A stretch of DNA of 64,000 bases from Chaenocephalus aceratus (taxonomy: Eukaryota > Chordata > Actinopteri > Perciformes > Channichthyidae). The position numbers and the translations under genes were made by a program. This document shows positions 1 to 12,494 of this stretch, one piece after another; position 1 is the stretch's first letter; every line of letters starts with the position of its first letter. The stretch is from NCBI GenBank assembly GCA_023974075.1, contig CM043801.1, positions 17,549,781 to 17,613,780 on the forward strand, given 5' to 3'. Below the pieces are notes generated by a model. The model searched no databases and had not been told where the DNA came from. It worked only from the letters and a program-made list of their open reading frames with translations.

Positions 1-17
1 AATGTGAAAAAACCTAC

Positions 18-599
18 CTTATGGAGGTCGATGCGGATCCGCTCCTCTCCTTTATGCGGGCTCTCGGGCCACAGGTGATAGCTCGAGCCGTAGTTGGGGC
101 TGTCTTTGCTGCTGTTGCTGCCAGTCGCAGACGAGTTCCCCGCGTACGCCTGTTGCGTTACCGGGGGGGTGGCGCGGGAGTCGCGGGAGTGAAGCTGCGC
201 CTGGTCGCCTGGCGCGGTGATCCTCCCAGACTTATTGCGGTCTTGTTCACAGTGCTGCGGACGCTGGGGACAGAGCCCCAGTGCGCCTTGCTGCCGATGC
301 TGCTGCTGCTGCTGCTCTTGTTGTTGCAGCAGTGGAGCCTGGTGAGTCCTACATAGCTCTCCTGAGCCGCTGGCGCAGTAGTTGATAGGCAAGCTGCTCC
401 CCACCAGTAACTGTTGCTGCGCTCGTAATTGTGGGATCTGTTGCTGCTGCAGGTCCGGAGTCTGAGACTCGAATGCTCTCTTGTTAGCCTCGGTTGACTC
501 ACATACATTTAAAGAGCGCCCTTTCTGCGAGTTTGCACGGCTTCCTTCAGGGGAGGGGTCCCTCTGTTGGAGTCTTAAATGACTGTGCTGCTGCTGTTG

Positions 600-639
<40 letters not shown>

Positions 640-1298
640 AACAACTGCCTGTGGTCTCGGTGCCCTCCTGCTCCTCCTCCTCCCCTGCAGCGGTCCACGA
701 TGCTTGCCTGTTGGTAATTATTGGCACTCCTTTGGATACGATCCTCCCTTTTAGATTCCCGGGAAAAGGAGGAGGAGGAGGACGTCGTTGGTGGCGGTGG
801 TAGTTTAGGCGGCGGAAAAGGTGGGGAGGGCTGCGGTGGGAGAGGATCGGCTATATGGTGATGATTTTGAGAAAGGCTCGCCTCCTGCTCGGAAAAACTG
901 CAGTGGCAGCTGGGGAAAACAGGCTGCTTCTCCGACTGCGGCGGCGGCGGCTGCTGCTGAGAGCCAGCCGGGGCCCAGGGATCCTGCTGCAGGTGCGCCG
1001 GCTGCCCGGTGCTGGGTTCAATGGTTCGGTGTGAAGGTCGCTGGGCGGTGTCGTAGCTCGTCAGAGGTAGAGGGTCGCCGCTGTGCACAGGTCTCCGGGA
1101 GGGCTGGCTCAGACAGGGGAGCTCCTGGAGGCTCTGGCGATGAACGGCGGTGGTCGAAGTGCGATCTCGGTGGTGAGAAGAGGGCGGGGGCGGGAGGTTG
1201 AAAACAGGAGCGAGTGGGTCTGGGCTCGGCTTGCTGGTTTCTTGCTTTTCGTCGGGGATTTGGTGCTGATGAACAGCTCCCGCGTACCGATGCCGCAT
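18..1298 (-). CDS. Large Q/P-rich N-terminal exon of an unrecognised protein (partial)
   Basis: The minus strand is open without a stop from about 1547 down to 18, roughly 510 codons, which is far too long for chance. It ends at a good splice donor (CATAAG|GTAGGT, intron from 17), so the rest of the gene lies beyond the left edge. The first in-frame Met is at 1298, giving 427 codons. The open frame continues upstream without another Met, and an acceptor-like TTACAG ends at 1523, so an upstream exon is possible. The protein is low-complexity: proline runs and PPPP blocks, a serine run, a GGGG stretch, an uninterrupted Gln17 (588-638) and a second Q-rich block (about 299-330). The last residues (SPHKGEERIRIDLHK) look more ordered. 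Such exons are typical of nuclear regulators, but I do not recognise this one. SMARCA2, which also has polyQ and lies near KCNV2 in mammals, does not match what I read. Confidence 0.6.
588..638 (-). repeat. Coding CAG/CAA repeat (Gln17)
   Basis: Seventeen consecutive glutamine codons on the minus strand, mostly CAG with two CAA interruptions near the 3' side. They lie in the frame of the Q/P-rich exon. A nearly pure CAG run of this kind is expected to vary in length between individuals. Confidence 0.75.
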
Positions 1299-1559
1299 CC
1301 CCTTGATCGCCGCGTCTCGCTGTGGTTGCTCCTTTGCCGTGCAGAGCTCCGACACCCGTTCATTGCGATCAGTCCCAGCAGAATAGAACAGACTTGTATC
1401 ATTGGTAGGTTTGACCAGGACCTGCCTTAAAACGTCACCGTACAGCCAAAACACCGCCTTCGCCTGAATATCGGTCCATTGCTTGCTATGCGCACAGGTT
1501 GCAGCGGATCGATCACTTAAGGCTGTAAGGATATTACAAGAATGGGATTATTGAGATGT

Positions 1560-2394
1560 AGAAAGGTGTTTAAATCTCACTCACATGGTCGATCATTGTA
1601 ATCCTGTGGAACCAATAGATCGACTTTGTCAATGTTGCCATAACCACCCTGCATTATAAGAAATCACTTGTGCTGCCACGTCACCCAAGCAGATCCACAG
1701 GCCTTTCAACATTTGTTCTCATCTTAGATAAACCCAGAACACTTTGCTTTATGATTAGCTCCAAGTGATTCCCTATAATGTAATGTGCATTAAGTGTTTT
1801 GCAAAAACCATGCGAGACAATAAACCCACTCTTGGTGTCTCCAACTGAAACTCATTTCCACTTGTTGGCCCACAGACACGCATCAAACTGTTACGATTAC
1901 CTCATGTCATACAGCCTGAGCACTGCAGTATGTATGTTTTATTTTTTATAATTCAGCGAAATATAACTGTTTTTTTTAATACCAGGCAGAAATATGAAGA
2001 TATATTCTGCATTCAGAGCCTGCAGTATGCTGTGTGCGAGCCGCTGCTGTTGCATGCTCTCAGAATAACATGGTGAGGGCTTCACTGTCACAGCGGAGAG
2101 GAAGCCGGCTAGGAGACGAGGCGCAGACGCTGCTGTCCGTGGTGCTGAAGGATTTAGGACGAGCATCACTAAAATAGCTTCTGTCGTTGAGTCAAGTAGC
2201 CAGAGGATGGACAGATGTCCAGCACACATCGGCCAGAAAGTCATCTCAGCTGAAATTAGAAATGTTATAACATAGAACTTGGATTAAAGGATACATCTAG
2301 TGTTTTTTTCAAGTCTGTTTTTATAACAAAACAATACAAAAATGCCCATAATTGAACAAGTAATCGGTGGCTATATTCCTTCTGGCGATACTTG
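1560..2394. other. No gene seen; region upstream of the Q/P-rich exon
   Basis: AT-rich single-copy-looking DNA upstream of the minus-strand exon. The promoter and any 5' non-coding exon of that gene could lie here, but I see no convincing TATA box or exon. The open frame at 1939-2244 has no recognisable content. Confidence 0.4.
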
Positions 2395-3175
2395 TTTGTA
2401 GCCTTTATTTATCAGGTAAAAATCCCATTGAGATCAACGATCTCTTTTACAAGGGAGACTTGCCGCACATTGGTAACACATGTAACAGAAATACAACAGA
2501 AAACAAAAAGGACACATACAACATAATGAGGGGTACAATTTACGTATTCACAATGACAGGTACCAGGAGTATCAAATATCATTTCATCCAACTGTGCTTT
2601 AAAATTATGCAGGGGAACCAAAATGCTCATTTTCAATATGTTTTGCAGAGTGTTCCAAGCTAAAGGTGCTGCGCACATAAAAGCTTTAGTGCCAAAAACA
2701 GTCCGAGCACTTGGTACATGTAATAAAAAACACATCCTGGGATCTTAGGCAATAGTACTTGCGACTCTCAGTGATATCAGTGAGCAGATGTAAGGTGTTT
2801 ACCCAGCATGGCTTTATATATGAACATGTACCAATGACTGAGTCTCCAAAATGATGGCAGACCTGCCTTGGCATACAGGGTACAGCGATGAGTAAGTGCT
2901 TTACAGTTTGTAACAAATCTCAGTGCACTGTGATAGGCGGCAACTTGATCAGGTGCATTCACATAGATCAGATCACCATAGTCCAGGTAAAAAGGTCACA
3001 GAGAATAGACTTTTCCTCAAGCGAGAAACAGGACTTGTTTCTGAAAAAGAAACCTAGCTTCACCCTTAGCTTTCAAAGCAGGTTATTGACCTGATGTTTA
3101 AAAGAGAGACAATCATCAAGCCAGATACCAAGGTATTTATAACAGGTACACTTCAAGTACTTTTCCTTGCGTATA
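2395..3175 (-). mobile_element. Decayed LINE: reverse transcriptase C-terminus and 3' end
   Basis: Read on the minus strand, broken frames contain motifs typical of the C-terminal part of fish LINE reverse transcriptases: KYLGIWLDD-like near 3150, NAPD and YHSALRFVTNC near 2940, then THRCTLYAKAG. A final stretch has the RTVFGTKAF..AAPLAWNTLQ pattern. These fall in different frames, so the copy is frameshifted and dead. The plus strand at 2415-2465 (cccattgagatcaacgatctcttt) is the reverse complement of a tail common in fish LINEs. The copy is 5'-truncated; the family is not determined. Confidence 0.7.
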
Positions 3176-4935
3176 GTAACAATACTGGCCATGTGGAGGA
3201 TGAAAATTCACATCCTGCCTTTAGGTTTCCCTCGACAGTGTTTCCTTGTTGATACGAAAAACAAATAACAGAAAATGAGGACTGCCCCCTCTTCGTCGAC
3301 AAGTCAAGTATTTGGTCGTTTTGCTCATAAATCAACGATTTCTAGAGTTGATTATTTTTGTATTGCTTTTTCTAGATGCATTAGTTATTTACAAGAAAAC
3401 CTTCATAATTTAGTCAGACTCGGAGTGCTGAAGCTGCTCAAATTGTGTTGCTTCAGCTGAACTTTAAAAATCAGACCTGTCAGGTCCTGGTGGTTTTCTA
3501 TCTCTCTAAGTGAACTTTTTGACCATCCTTAAAACACAGAATTGCAGACTCAGCTGATCTGATCTGAACTGAGGGGGGTTTGCTCCATAGTGTTGAGCTT
3601 GGACTGTGCAATTTCCAATGTGGGAGCTTTCAAAACTATATCTAACACCAATTTGAAAATCTTCTAAGGTTCATGATTAGTCAGCATTTGTTTCTATAGA
3701 CATCGTCCCCCATGTCTTACAGCGCTGGTCCCTTTACAGCCAGTATGGATAAAACATAATGATTACAATCATGTGCACCTAGACATTAGTTTATTGTAGT
3801 AGGATCAACTGATGTCTTTGTTTCTGTCACACTCCATTGCATAAATAATAGAACATTTAAGCTAACACAACAGAAAACAAACCATTTTAGTGCAAGAGAG
3901 AGAAGTTGAGGTTGAGCCAAATAGACAGAAGAGGGAGCCAGCTTTTACATCATACATTAGCCATTCTTAATAAGTAATTATCCCTTCCTTAAAGCTGTTT
4001 CAGCCATTTGGAGTTTTGATGAGCCTCAAGACTGCAGCGGTGGCACACTTTGCCTATAACCACTGGAAGAAAGCTGAGGTACGTCTTTGTACTGCGGGAA
4101 TTTGGAGCGCGCTCTGCCCAGGGCTGCATTGGAAACCTGATCATTTTCATTAAGTAATTGGTCGCTGTGACCTGTGTGAGTTCCTTGGCAAGATGGAGTT
4201 TCATTTGCTGGTTTGGGAAGTAATGTTACTGCTTCCACATGAATAATTAAATCAAACTTTACTACTCCTGGACACACACAAACACTCATTCACCAACGGG
4301 CTTTGAACAGCAGTGCCCACCATTTCTTTGCGCCTGCCTCCCCCCTCACAACCCTAACGACGCTGCAATATTTCATTTGAACAGCTTCTTTCTAGCAAAA
4401 GCTGCCATTACGATTTAGTGCCACTTGGATTTGTACCACGAAGCTGTCAAACTCGGCCATGTCAAAGCATATTGGGCGTCTCTGCCTTGTTGGCTCCTTT
4501 AGGGAGAAGCAGCGGAAGATCTGTGACACTAAAATGGTAGAGGAGGAAACATGGAGGAGGCCACTGGCTGCAGCACGTAACATAGGAAGTAAGAAGCCTG
4601 TAATTACAGAGAAAGAGAAAACCAACCACAGCGAAGCAGAGAGATGTGTAAGTATGTGTGTGTTTGTGAGAGTAGGAGAGAGAGAAACTGATAGTGTGTG
4701 CATGTGTGTGTGTAAGAGAAAGAAACCGGACCGAGTGGGAGAGATATATCTAAAAAGAGCAGGTGCGCCAACACAGAATAGATCAAAAGAGTTCAATTGA
4801 AAAGAAGCGGCAGATAGAAAATGTTTTGCACTGTGAAGTGAACCAAAAATAATTACACACATAGGTACAAAAATTAGCCCATTATCATCTACAGTACGCT
4901 CAACGATAAGTCACATGTGCTTTTATAATCACTAC
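3176..4935. other. No gene seen; intergenic with short GT/GA-rich patch
   Basis: Non-coding. A GT- and GA-rich stretch at about 4640-4740 accounts for the longer open frames on both strands there. I see no conserved domain or splice structure. Confidence 0.4.
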
Positions 4936-6775
4936 CCCAAGCCTGTTTTTCAGGTCTCAGGCTCGAAAATGACATTTCCAGAACAAATGACCATATCTTC
5001 CCTTCTAAAAGGGGAAAATTAATAATCTTTTTTTTCAAAGTAATGATAAACCTGTGAGTTGGATGTAGAAAAGTCAGAATCAATATAGATGTTTTTTATT
5101 TTAAAGAAAATTCAGATTGAACATAGTAAAAAACTGTAAATTCTAGTGTCCGTCCAAAAAATATGTTTTACTTATAGTGAAAACTACCCTTGGATGATGG
5201 GTTAGTAGACTAAAAGCTTTAGGAATCCAAAGTACAACATATAATAAGTACCCTATCAAGATTGATGCAAAACAAGTGACATTTGACCTTTTTAGAGAGG
5301 TTTAGCAAAAAAAACTCCACCTCTGGGGCTAATTTTTGGTCAGGACTCCCTGGAAGAAGAGATCTTGTATCTCAATGGGACATTCCTGGATAAATAAAGG
5401 ATAAATAAAAAAATTAAATAAATTTGGGTGGAAATGGGCGTTTTTGCCGGTTCTCTGCACCCATTGGTCGATTTTGATGATTGACATCTCTTTTGAACCG
5501 TTAGAGCCAATTAAATCGATGGGGAATTTCCACAAACACACCTATGATACACACCAACGTTACCATTGAGAAGTGGGGGCTATGCGCACGCAGTTTTCCA
5601 AAAGCGAAACCTATCTTACGCTCTGAAATCTGAAAACTATAGGTTTATTGCTGATGGGTGATCAGAAATCATTTCAAAGTGACACAGACACATTGGATTC
5701 ACCTATGGATTCACCTTCAGCAGCGTTTTTATAATTGTAATGCCATTGAAGACAACTTTTGATCAGACAACAACAGAGGTAAGACACAGAGGTAAGACAT
5801 ATTGCCGTGTTTGCTACTGTTAGTGTATTCTAGAACCCTGAAGGCAGGAGAGACTGAAAAGAGTCACGGGAAGCTTATAAAAGTTAACAGCATTTAATTA
5901 CACAAAAGATGCGGTGGTGTACAAAATGAAATGTGCGAGTGGAGGCGCTCTCCTCATCCGACCGGTCAATCCAGATCAGCAGGTAGAAGAGGCTTGCTCT
6001 TCCTGTTGTCATCTGAGGTCTTCTCCTATTGGCCGGCGTCTTCGGGGGGCGGGTCCAATGCAATTCCTGCCTTTTTCTGTTGTTAAATTACATCATTCTG
6101 GTGTCTGTGGTTATTTAAACATTCCCTAATAAACGTTATTCAGCGGCAATAAATGAGTGCTAAACCCAGTGTGCTCAGTGTACAACATCACATGTCATTT
6201 CACCTTTGATTCACGGTTTGAAAATGCAGCATTTCGCCACATGCTAATGCTAACCGGAAGTGAAGGATTTTCAGAATAAAAATATTAAGTTAATAGTTAG
6301 TGAACTTCAGGTTTTTCAGAATAAAACTGATTTAAATTAAATAGTGTATTTAATTCAAATTACGCCATATCAACATTGATTTTAATTTCTAACACTACCT
6401 AATGCCACGTGTTGTGATGTCTGTTTTTGTTTCTAATGTCACGAATTCTGATCATGGAGTAATGAAATAGACACCTGTCGATTCTGTGTATTCTCACGAT
6501 GCTAATCGATATGTTGGATGTGCAGTTAAAATAAGTAATAAGGGTGTTATACCGTGAGTTGTTAGCATTTTTTCGCTCAGGGCTAATTCAGAGGCTCAGC
6601 GTTAGCCTTGTGTTATTGCAACAAAACAAAAAAAATCATCACTTAGCTGAGTTTCTTCCCGTTACATGGATATGAAACATTCATAGTTTATTAAATCTTA
6701 AGAAGCCCTCAGACACTGTTGCTTGCAGATGTTGTGGTTTCGGACCGCCGAAGGGTCCGTGGGGCTTAAGAGGTA
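4936..6775 (+). repeat. Dispersed repeat, copy 1
   Basis: Matches 37000-39835 over its whole length in the same orientation. Both copies start near 'gcctgtttttcaggt' and finish near 'ggggcttaa' after a GC-rich hairpin-like motif. Shared blocks include the segment after 'ggctcgaaaatga', the sequence around 'ccgttagagccaat', and 'tgtaatgccattgaagac'. Copy 2 carries two extra insertions and copy 1 carries a separate stretch at about 5818-6187. No coding capacity is visible, so this looks like an old non-autonomous element about 1.4 kb long before insertions. Confidence 0.7.
5818..6187 (+). mobile_element. Possible solo-LTR-like insertion in repeat copy 1
   Basis: This stretch has no counterpart in copy 2 of the surrounding repeat. 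It starts TGTTAG and ends ACAACA, and has AATAAA signals near its 3' part (about 6129 and 6149), all LTR-like. No target-site duplication could be confirmed, so the borders and the class are tentative. Confidence 0.3.
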
Positions 6776-6833
6776 CAGATACTTGGGTTTGCCTCAGTGA
6801 AATGTCATTTTATTAGGCATCTAGACCAGTGGT

Positions 6834-7060
6834 TCTCAACTGGTGGGTCGCGGACCCGTTTCGAGTGGGTTGCAGATGTGTGAGTGAAGAAAAAATGAAA
6901 AAAAGAATTCCTTTTTGGGAAAAAAGTCAAACTTTTATTTTGAAGGCCCGATTTTCTAACTCCGTGCAGTAGGCATTGGACCGGAAGTACCGGAGACCAT
7001 ACATGGTTTTGAAAACTTCTGTCACGTAGTGATCATCTTCTCAATAAAACATCTTTGCTG
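6834..7060 (+). mobile_element. hAT-type terminus (CAGTGGTTCTCAAC), truncated
   Basis: The sequence CAGTGGTTCTCAACTGGTGGGTCGCGG starting at 6834-6835 is a typical hAT (Charlie-like) terminal inverted repeat followed by the usual subterminal sequence. No matching opposite end was found downstream, so only one end seems to survive. The right limit is arbitrary. Confidence 0.45.
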
Positions 7061-7194
7061 ATGTTTTTTCAAGTCTTTTGGCCAATCAGAATCCAGATTG
7101 TTGCCGGAAGTCCCCACGGAGAATAACTTTGCGGTAGAACTATGCTTTATACATCTGTCACTACCCGATGTCACTACCCGATCCGTCCCAATAG

Positions 7195-8985
7195 AGTCTG
7201 GATGCAGACCGCAGCAAGGAGGCGGATCCTAAAGGGGGCGGATCATATAGGGGGCGGATCCTAAAGGGTTATGAAACCCGCCCCCCACGTATTTCTTAAA
7301 GGTATATGACGCTCTGTTTCTCATTTATTTTAATGCTTTGAATGAATCATAAACTAACTTTGAAAAATTATAATTATAATTAATTTGCATAAAGAATGAA
7401 GAGTATACAACACACAGAGAAGACAAATTCATAAATTGTAGGCATATCATTTTTTACTGTTTGTGCAGTGGTAGTAGTTATTATTCAAATCAATCAACTA
7501 CGTTTTATGGAAGATATTGCTGTATATCATTTGACAACATGAGTAGAGGTTTCTGTACACCTAAAATACTGAAGTTGAAGTTACTGTCCTGATGTGTATC
7601 ATTCATTTGTTCATGTTGTGTCTGGTGGTAAGATTAATTAATTAATTAACGTATTTATTATTTTTGAAACATTACAATACACATCAAATACTAAACATGA
7701 AATGTATAGTACATACCAATACATTGTTCTAATTCAGCAACCACAAAATATGTGCCCAGATTTCATTATCTCTGACTTCATCAACCAAAAGATCAATTTT
7801 GATATTTAACATGACATACTCAGAAAGAAAAACACACTGTCTGCCTTATACAACTTTTGTTGGTCATCTTTGAATATCATCCAAGTTTTGTAGATGGACA
7901 ATTTTGCTATTATTAGTACAAGGGTTACACTAGGCTATATATTTCACTATGGGGTGTGTTAAGACCCAGAATGATATTTGGCTATTTCTGTGTAAATTTC
8001 ACTTTGAACAAGACAAGATAAGGGCAGCAACTTGAATTGACTGCTAAAGTTTCAAATGTCGCATAAAACTGATCCAGATCCTGAATGTTTTCCTATCTGA
8101 CCGTGGCTGTCCTCTGTCTCCTGCTATCTGTATATTTTGCGCAGTCTATCTCTGCTCACGCTGTTGCGTCGGCATGTTCTCCTGCGTGTTGGCCATGTGT
8201 TGCACTGGAACCAGACACCGCAAAGATTTCAGCCGAGCACGTACGAACTGCACATGCGTGAGTGGCAATAACTCTCCTTACCAGCAGGCGGCGGTAGTGT
8301 GTATTCATCATTCAAAACAGGCAACAACCGGCAAACAGAGAAGAAGAACAGACTACGTGATATAAACCAGCGCCATATAAACAAACAACAAATAGCTGTG
8401 CGTTAGCTTCACCTTAGCATGTGTTCTTTGCAGGTGTTTGTTGAGGTTTGACGTGGTGTTTACAGCAGTGGATAACAGCTTGGGCTGGACACAGTTTGCA
8501 CCTCACCGTCACATTCCTGTATATCCTTCGGACGAACTCAAAATAATGGGCATACCTCCATACCTCTTGTCTGTCAGTGTGATTATGACTGATTTTAGTA
8601 AGTAACGAAGTAGTATTATGTTACACCCAACTCTGAACAGAGGTATGATTAAAATGAGCTACGCCCTTACCCTCTCAACAACTATAATTATTATTAACAG
8701 ACAGAACAGACGTGACTAGGAACTCTCAAGTAAACACGTGTTTAGTTTAAATAAAGCCTCTCATTTTTGGTATAGAGCTTTGAAATAGGGCTTTGAATTT
8801 GAAACATTAAGGCTCCTACACAATTTCTGAACACACGATGGCAGCAGTTAATGCAGAAAAAAAAGAAAAGGCACAGTAAAGCTGAGAGTCATTCACATCC
8901 CTCGAATGCGTGGGGGGCGGGGTTCATAACCCTTTAGGAAACGCCCCCTATAGGATCCGCCTCCTTGCTGCGGTCTGCATCCCGA
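7195..8985. mobile_element. DNA transposon-like element with ~90-bp terminal inverted repeats
   Basis: The left end (7197-7292: gatgcagaccgcagcaagg, then repeats of gggggcggatc, then ggttatgaaacccgcccccc) is the inverted complement of 8907-8983. The interior is about 1.6 kb and AT-rich, with a block near 8270-8320 (caggcggcggtagtgtgt) of a kind often seen in fish repeats. No transposase frame was found, so it is probably non-autonomous. Its right end abuts the left end of the large palindrome. Confidence 0.6.
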
Positions 8986-8986
8986 C

Positions 8987-11250
8987 CATGGATGTATAAT
9001 AAGAACTGGATACAGCGTGGGAGGCGGGGCCTCATTCATTCCTATGAGAGTTGCTCAATGGCGCATGATGACAAAATGGCCCAACTTTTGAGAGAGCGAA
9101 ACGTCACAGATTACCCAGCATGCCTGAGAAGTACCCGTATGTGCACTCATAGAGCATGCGCAACTTTAACCAAAATGCTCGTTCACATCAAGCACGTCAA
9201 TTTGCGTACACGTAACAGCACCGTGCGTTCATGAGAGCATGGTAATGGATTTATATTAACGAGGCGGCAGTTAGCAGCTAGCGGCTAGCTAGTAAATTAT
9301 GCTAAATTACACATCAATCGTTATGTACTTTTATATTACGCTGACATCAGGATCTAGTGATATCCAAGCAACAGAGCTTCATTTAGCATGATACTTGTGT
9401 GGGTTGTACATGAAACCACTTGGTAATATATAAAAATGTATATGTTGAAGCCTGTTATGATCAATTGTGAGTTAAAACTTTATCTAAAAAGTAAAGCTGA
9501 TGATGGATTACTGTGGTGGAGTTAAAATAACAATAGCCTATTTCTTTTTGAAATGTGATGGAGTAAAAGGATAGTAATTCATGTTAAGTAGCCCACAAGT
9601 AACTAAAACAATTGCAAGTGCAATAAGAAGCTACAGGAACGTTAATCTACGTCGGTAATATTAACTTTAATTAATACAACATTTACGGTACAAGATTTAC
9701 ATCATACAGCCCATGTAGTATAATATTTTACAAATTATGAATTACAGCAAACATGTGCAATATATCCATTATTACAGCTCCGTGGGCTGGCAGTAAGGCG
9801 ATATGGTCCGTTGTTATTGTGCATCCATGGGTAAAGATAAACGCATGTAGTACTGAACATTTAACATGAACGTGCCGGGCGGCGCGGTCCCGTGGGTTAG
9901 ATGCGCGTTCATAATGCAGAGGGAAATAACTCTCAGAATAACGTTATTAGCACATTTTTACAACTTGAGGAACGAATGTTTTTAATAAGGGCTATACAAG
10001 TGTTCATACTGGGTAGTTTATTTAGTTTAAAAAAAAATATCCAACGAGTTACAGACCACTCTTTCCCAATGTAAGTCAATGGGAAAAAGTGTTTCCGGGC
10101 CTGGCAACCAAACGGAAGTGTAGTACCGCCGTTTGGCCAGCACGAATATTTTCATCTGAGTCCGGCGCACTTCCTGGGGGCTTGATCTGGATCAAGCCCC
10201 CAGTAAGTGCGCCGGAGTCTGATGAGAATATTCGTAAAATATTGGGGAAAGAGTGGTCTGTAAATCGTTGGATAATTTTTTTTAAACTAAATAAACTACC
10301 CAGTATGAACACTTGTATAGCCCTTATTAAAAACATTCGTTCCTCAAGTTGTAAAAATGTGCTAATAACGTTATTCTGAGAGTTATTTCCCTCTGCATTA
10401 TGAACGTGCATCTAACCCACAGGACCGCGCCGCCCGGCACATTCATGTTACGTGTCCCGACCAGTCTATGGTCCCGACCAATCAGAGCACACTGTGCACA
10501 CTGTGGGGGCTGGAGCTATTGGAGCTACAACGAGCCGTTAAAGGCAGAGAGTGAAATTCAGTGAATACAATACACGTAGTTTACAGAGATGCTGTTTGAG
10601 AAACCAATGTGAGTTGCGTTTATCTTTACCCATGGATGCACAATAAGAACGGACCCATATCGTCTTACTGCCAGCCCACGGATCTGTAATAATGGATATA
10701 TTGCACATGTTTGCTATAATTCATTATCATACTACATGGGCTGTATGATTAAATCTTGTACCGTAAATGTTGTATTAAATAAAGTTAATATTACTTATTA
10801 TTATAAGTATATATATATATATACAGTGCAATCATTCTTTCATGCTAAATGAAGCTCTGTTGCTTGGATATCACTAGATCCTGTTACAGCGTAATATAAG
10901 TACATAACGATTGATACGTACATTAGCATAATGACTAGCTAGCCGCTAACTGCCGCTTCGTTAATATCAAATCCATGACAACATCAACCCATTACCATGC
11001 TGTCATGAACGCACGGTGCGGTTATGTGTACGCAAATTGACGTGCTTGATGTGAACGAGCATTTTGGTTAAAGTTGCGCATGCGCTATGAGTGCACATAC
11101 GGGTACTTCTCAGGCATGCCGGGTAATCTGTGACGTTTCGCTCTCTCAAAAGTTGGGCCATTTTATCATCATGCGCTAATGAGCAACTCTCATAGGAATG
11201 AATGAGGCCCCGCCTTCCACGCTGTATCCAGTTCTTATTATACATCCATG
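8987..11250. repeat. 2.26-kb near-perfect palindrome (inverted repeat element)
   Basis: 8987-10188 is repeated in reverse complement at 10190-11250. The outer ends both read catggatgtataataagaa. The centre at about 10177-10202 is a perfect hairpin (gggggcttgatc / gatcaagccccc). The arms differ by small changes plus two indels: the left arm has extra sequence near 10065-10140, and the right arm has about 150 bp extra near 10445-10620. That extra block resembles 12290-12405. Similar open frames at 8965-9234 and 11003-11245 are mirror copies and probably not genes. Likely a fold-back or MITE-type element. Confidence 0.8.
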
Positions 11251-12295
11251 ATCCAGACCCATCTCATCCGTACCCCTGCCCGATCTGTACTGTGCATGTG
11301 TGAGATGGTCCGCCATATTGGAGAACTCTGGACGGCAACCCAAGAAGGACACTTGGCACAGTGGCTTTTGGCAAAGCAGAAAAACAAAACTCGAGAGAGA
11401 TGAGTTATTGTTATTACAACGTGACTTCACTATTATTTAACAACTGTTTTCAACCCGTTCAAATCCAGTTTTGGACAGTCTGCCGTGGTTCCATCCCATT
11501 TCAAGTGCTGTTCGAGAATCGGCTTAACCCTCTATCACGGGTTTGTCAAACAGAGCACATGGTGTAGTCCAAACGATAGCTGGGGATTCTGGGTAGTGTA
11601 GTGTCTTCTGACATCCTTTACTCAGAACAAATATTCGTTTCTCCGAATCGAAGGGGGAAAATACAAAAGCATTGCACACAATTTAAGCCAATCAATGTTG
11701 TGTAATTAACAAGGATAATCTGGTGTTTTTTAGTCGATGAGTAGTGCAGATATCACTGTAAAATCAATCGACAGTAAGAGGAATACTTACATCCGGGTGT
11801 ACAATTCTCCGTTATCCAATGGGAATGGACGCTCACATTACCTTTTAAGGGCAGCCGACACAAACGAATGCCGTGCTTCCATGAGCGTCAAATCCCGACG
11901 CAGATGGGAATACATTGCAATCAGTTGAAAGCTATTTGCGTCCCTTTATGACGCTGAAGGAGCCTAGGAGCGTCACAATTGGACGCCACGGACACTGACC
12001 AAACGTCGCTATTGGACGCTTAGGGAGTGAGAGTGTGTTGCTGTAGCGAGTACAACTCTAACACAGAAAAGACCTGTCTATGCTGCCCCAGAACGCCTCG
12101 TTGGAGATTTGTCTGTTTCCATTGTTTTCTTCCTGGTCACAGTCCAAATAGACCAATCCGTGGAGCTCCTCACACAAACACACTCACTCAGCCTTATCTT
12201 TTCTCAGCCGCACGACTCCGGAGTTTCGCCGGCACACACACTGATGTTCCGCTGCAACGGTGGTGGACTCATCAGAACAGAGTGGGCGAGCTGAC

Positions 12296-12490
12296 CAATA
12301 AGAGCACAGTGGGCTCATAGGGAGTGGGGCAGGAGCTCCAACAAGCCGTTTAGGACAGAGAGTGAATACACATACAGAGATGCTGTATGAGAAACCAATA
12401 TGAGTTTGGAACATTAAACAATGGAAATCTATTCTAGTATACCTCAATAATGGAATTATGATCAGTAGAAATGGCCATGTCATGGGACCT
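12296..12490 (-). mobile_element. TTAA-flanked MITE end
   Basis: Read on the minus strand, the element starts AGGTCCCATGACATGG directly after TTAA (12491-12494), a terminus common in fish non-autonomous elements. The adjoining 12290-12405 resembles 10480-10615. The far end was not found, so the left limit is only the part I can relate to the other copy. Confidence 0.45.
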
Positions 12491-12494
12491 TTAA

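Noticed and set aside
158..803. Ser-, Leu- and Ala-rich frames over the CTG repeat
   Set aside because: Shadow frames of the minus-strand glutamine frame, which alone is open across the whole region.
18..1298. Assignment of the polyQ exon to SMARCA2 by synteny with KCNV2
   Set aside because: The residues around the glutamine tract do not look like SMARCA2, whose early coding exons are also short.
8965..11245. Pair of near-identical 80-90-codon frames (MYNKNWIQRGRRG...)
   Set aside because: They are mirror copies lying in the two arms of the palindrome and have no domain; the repeat explains the similarity.
7195..11250. CRISPR-like or other array interpretation of the repeated blocks
   Set aside because: Repeats are long inverted arms, not short regular direct repeats, and the genome is a vertebrate.
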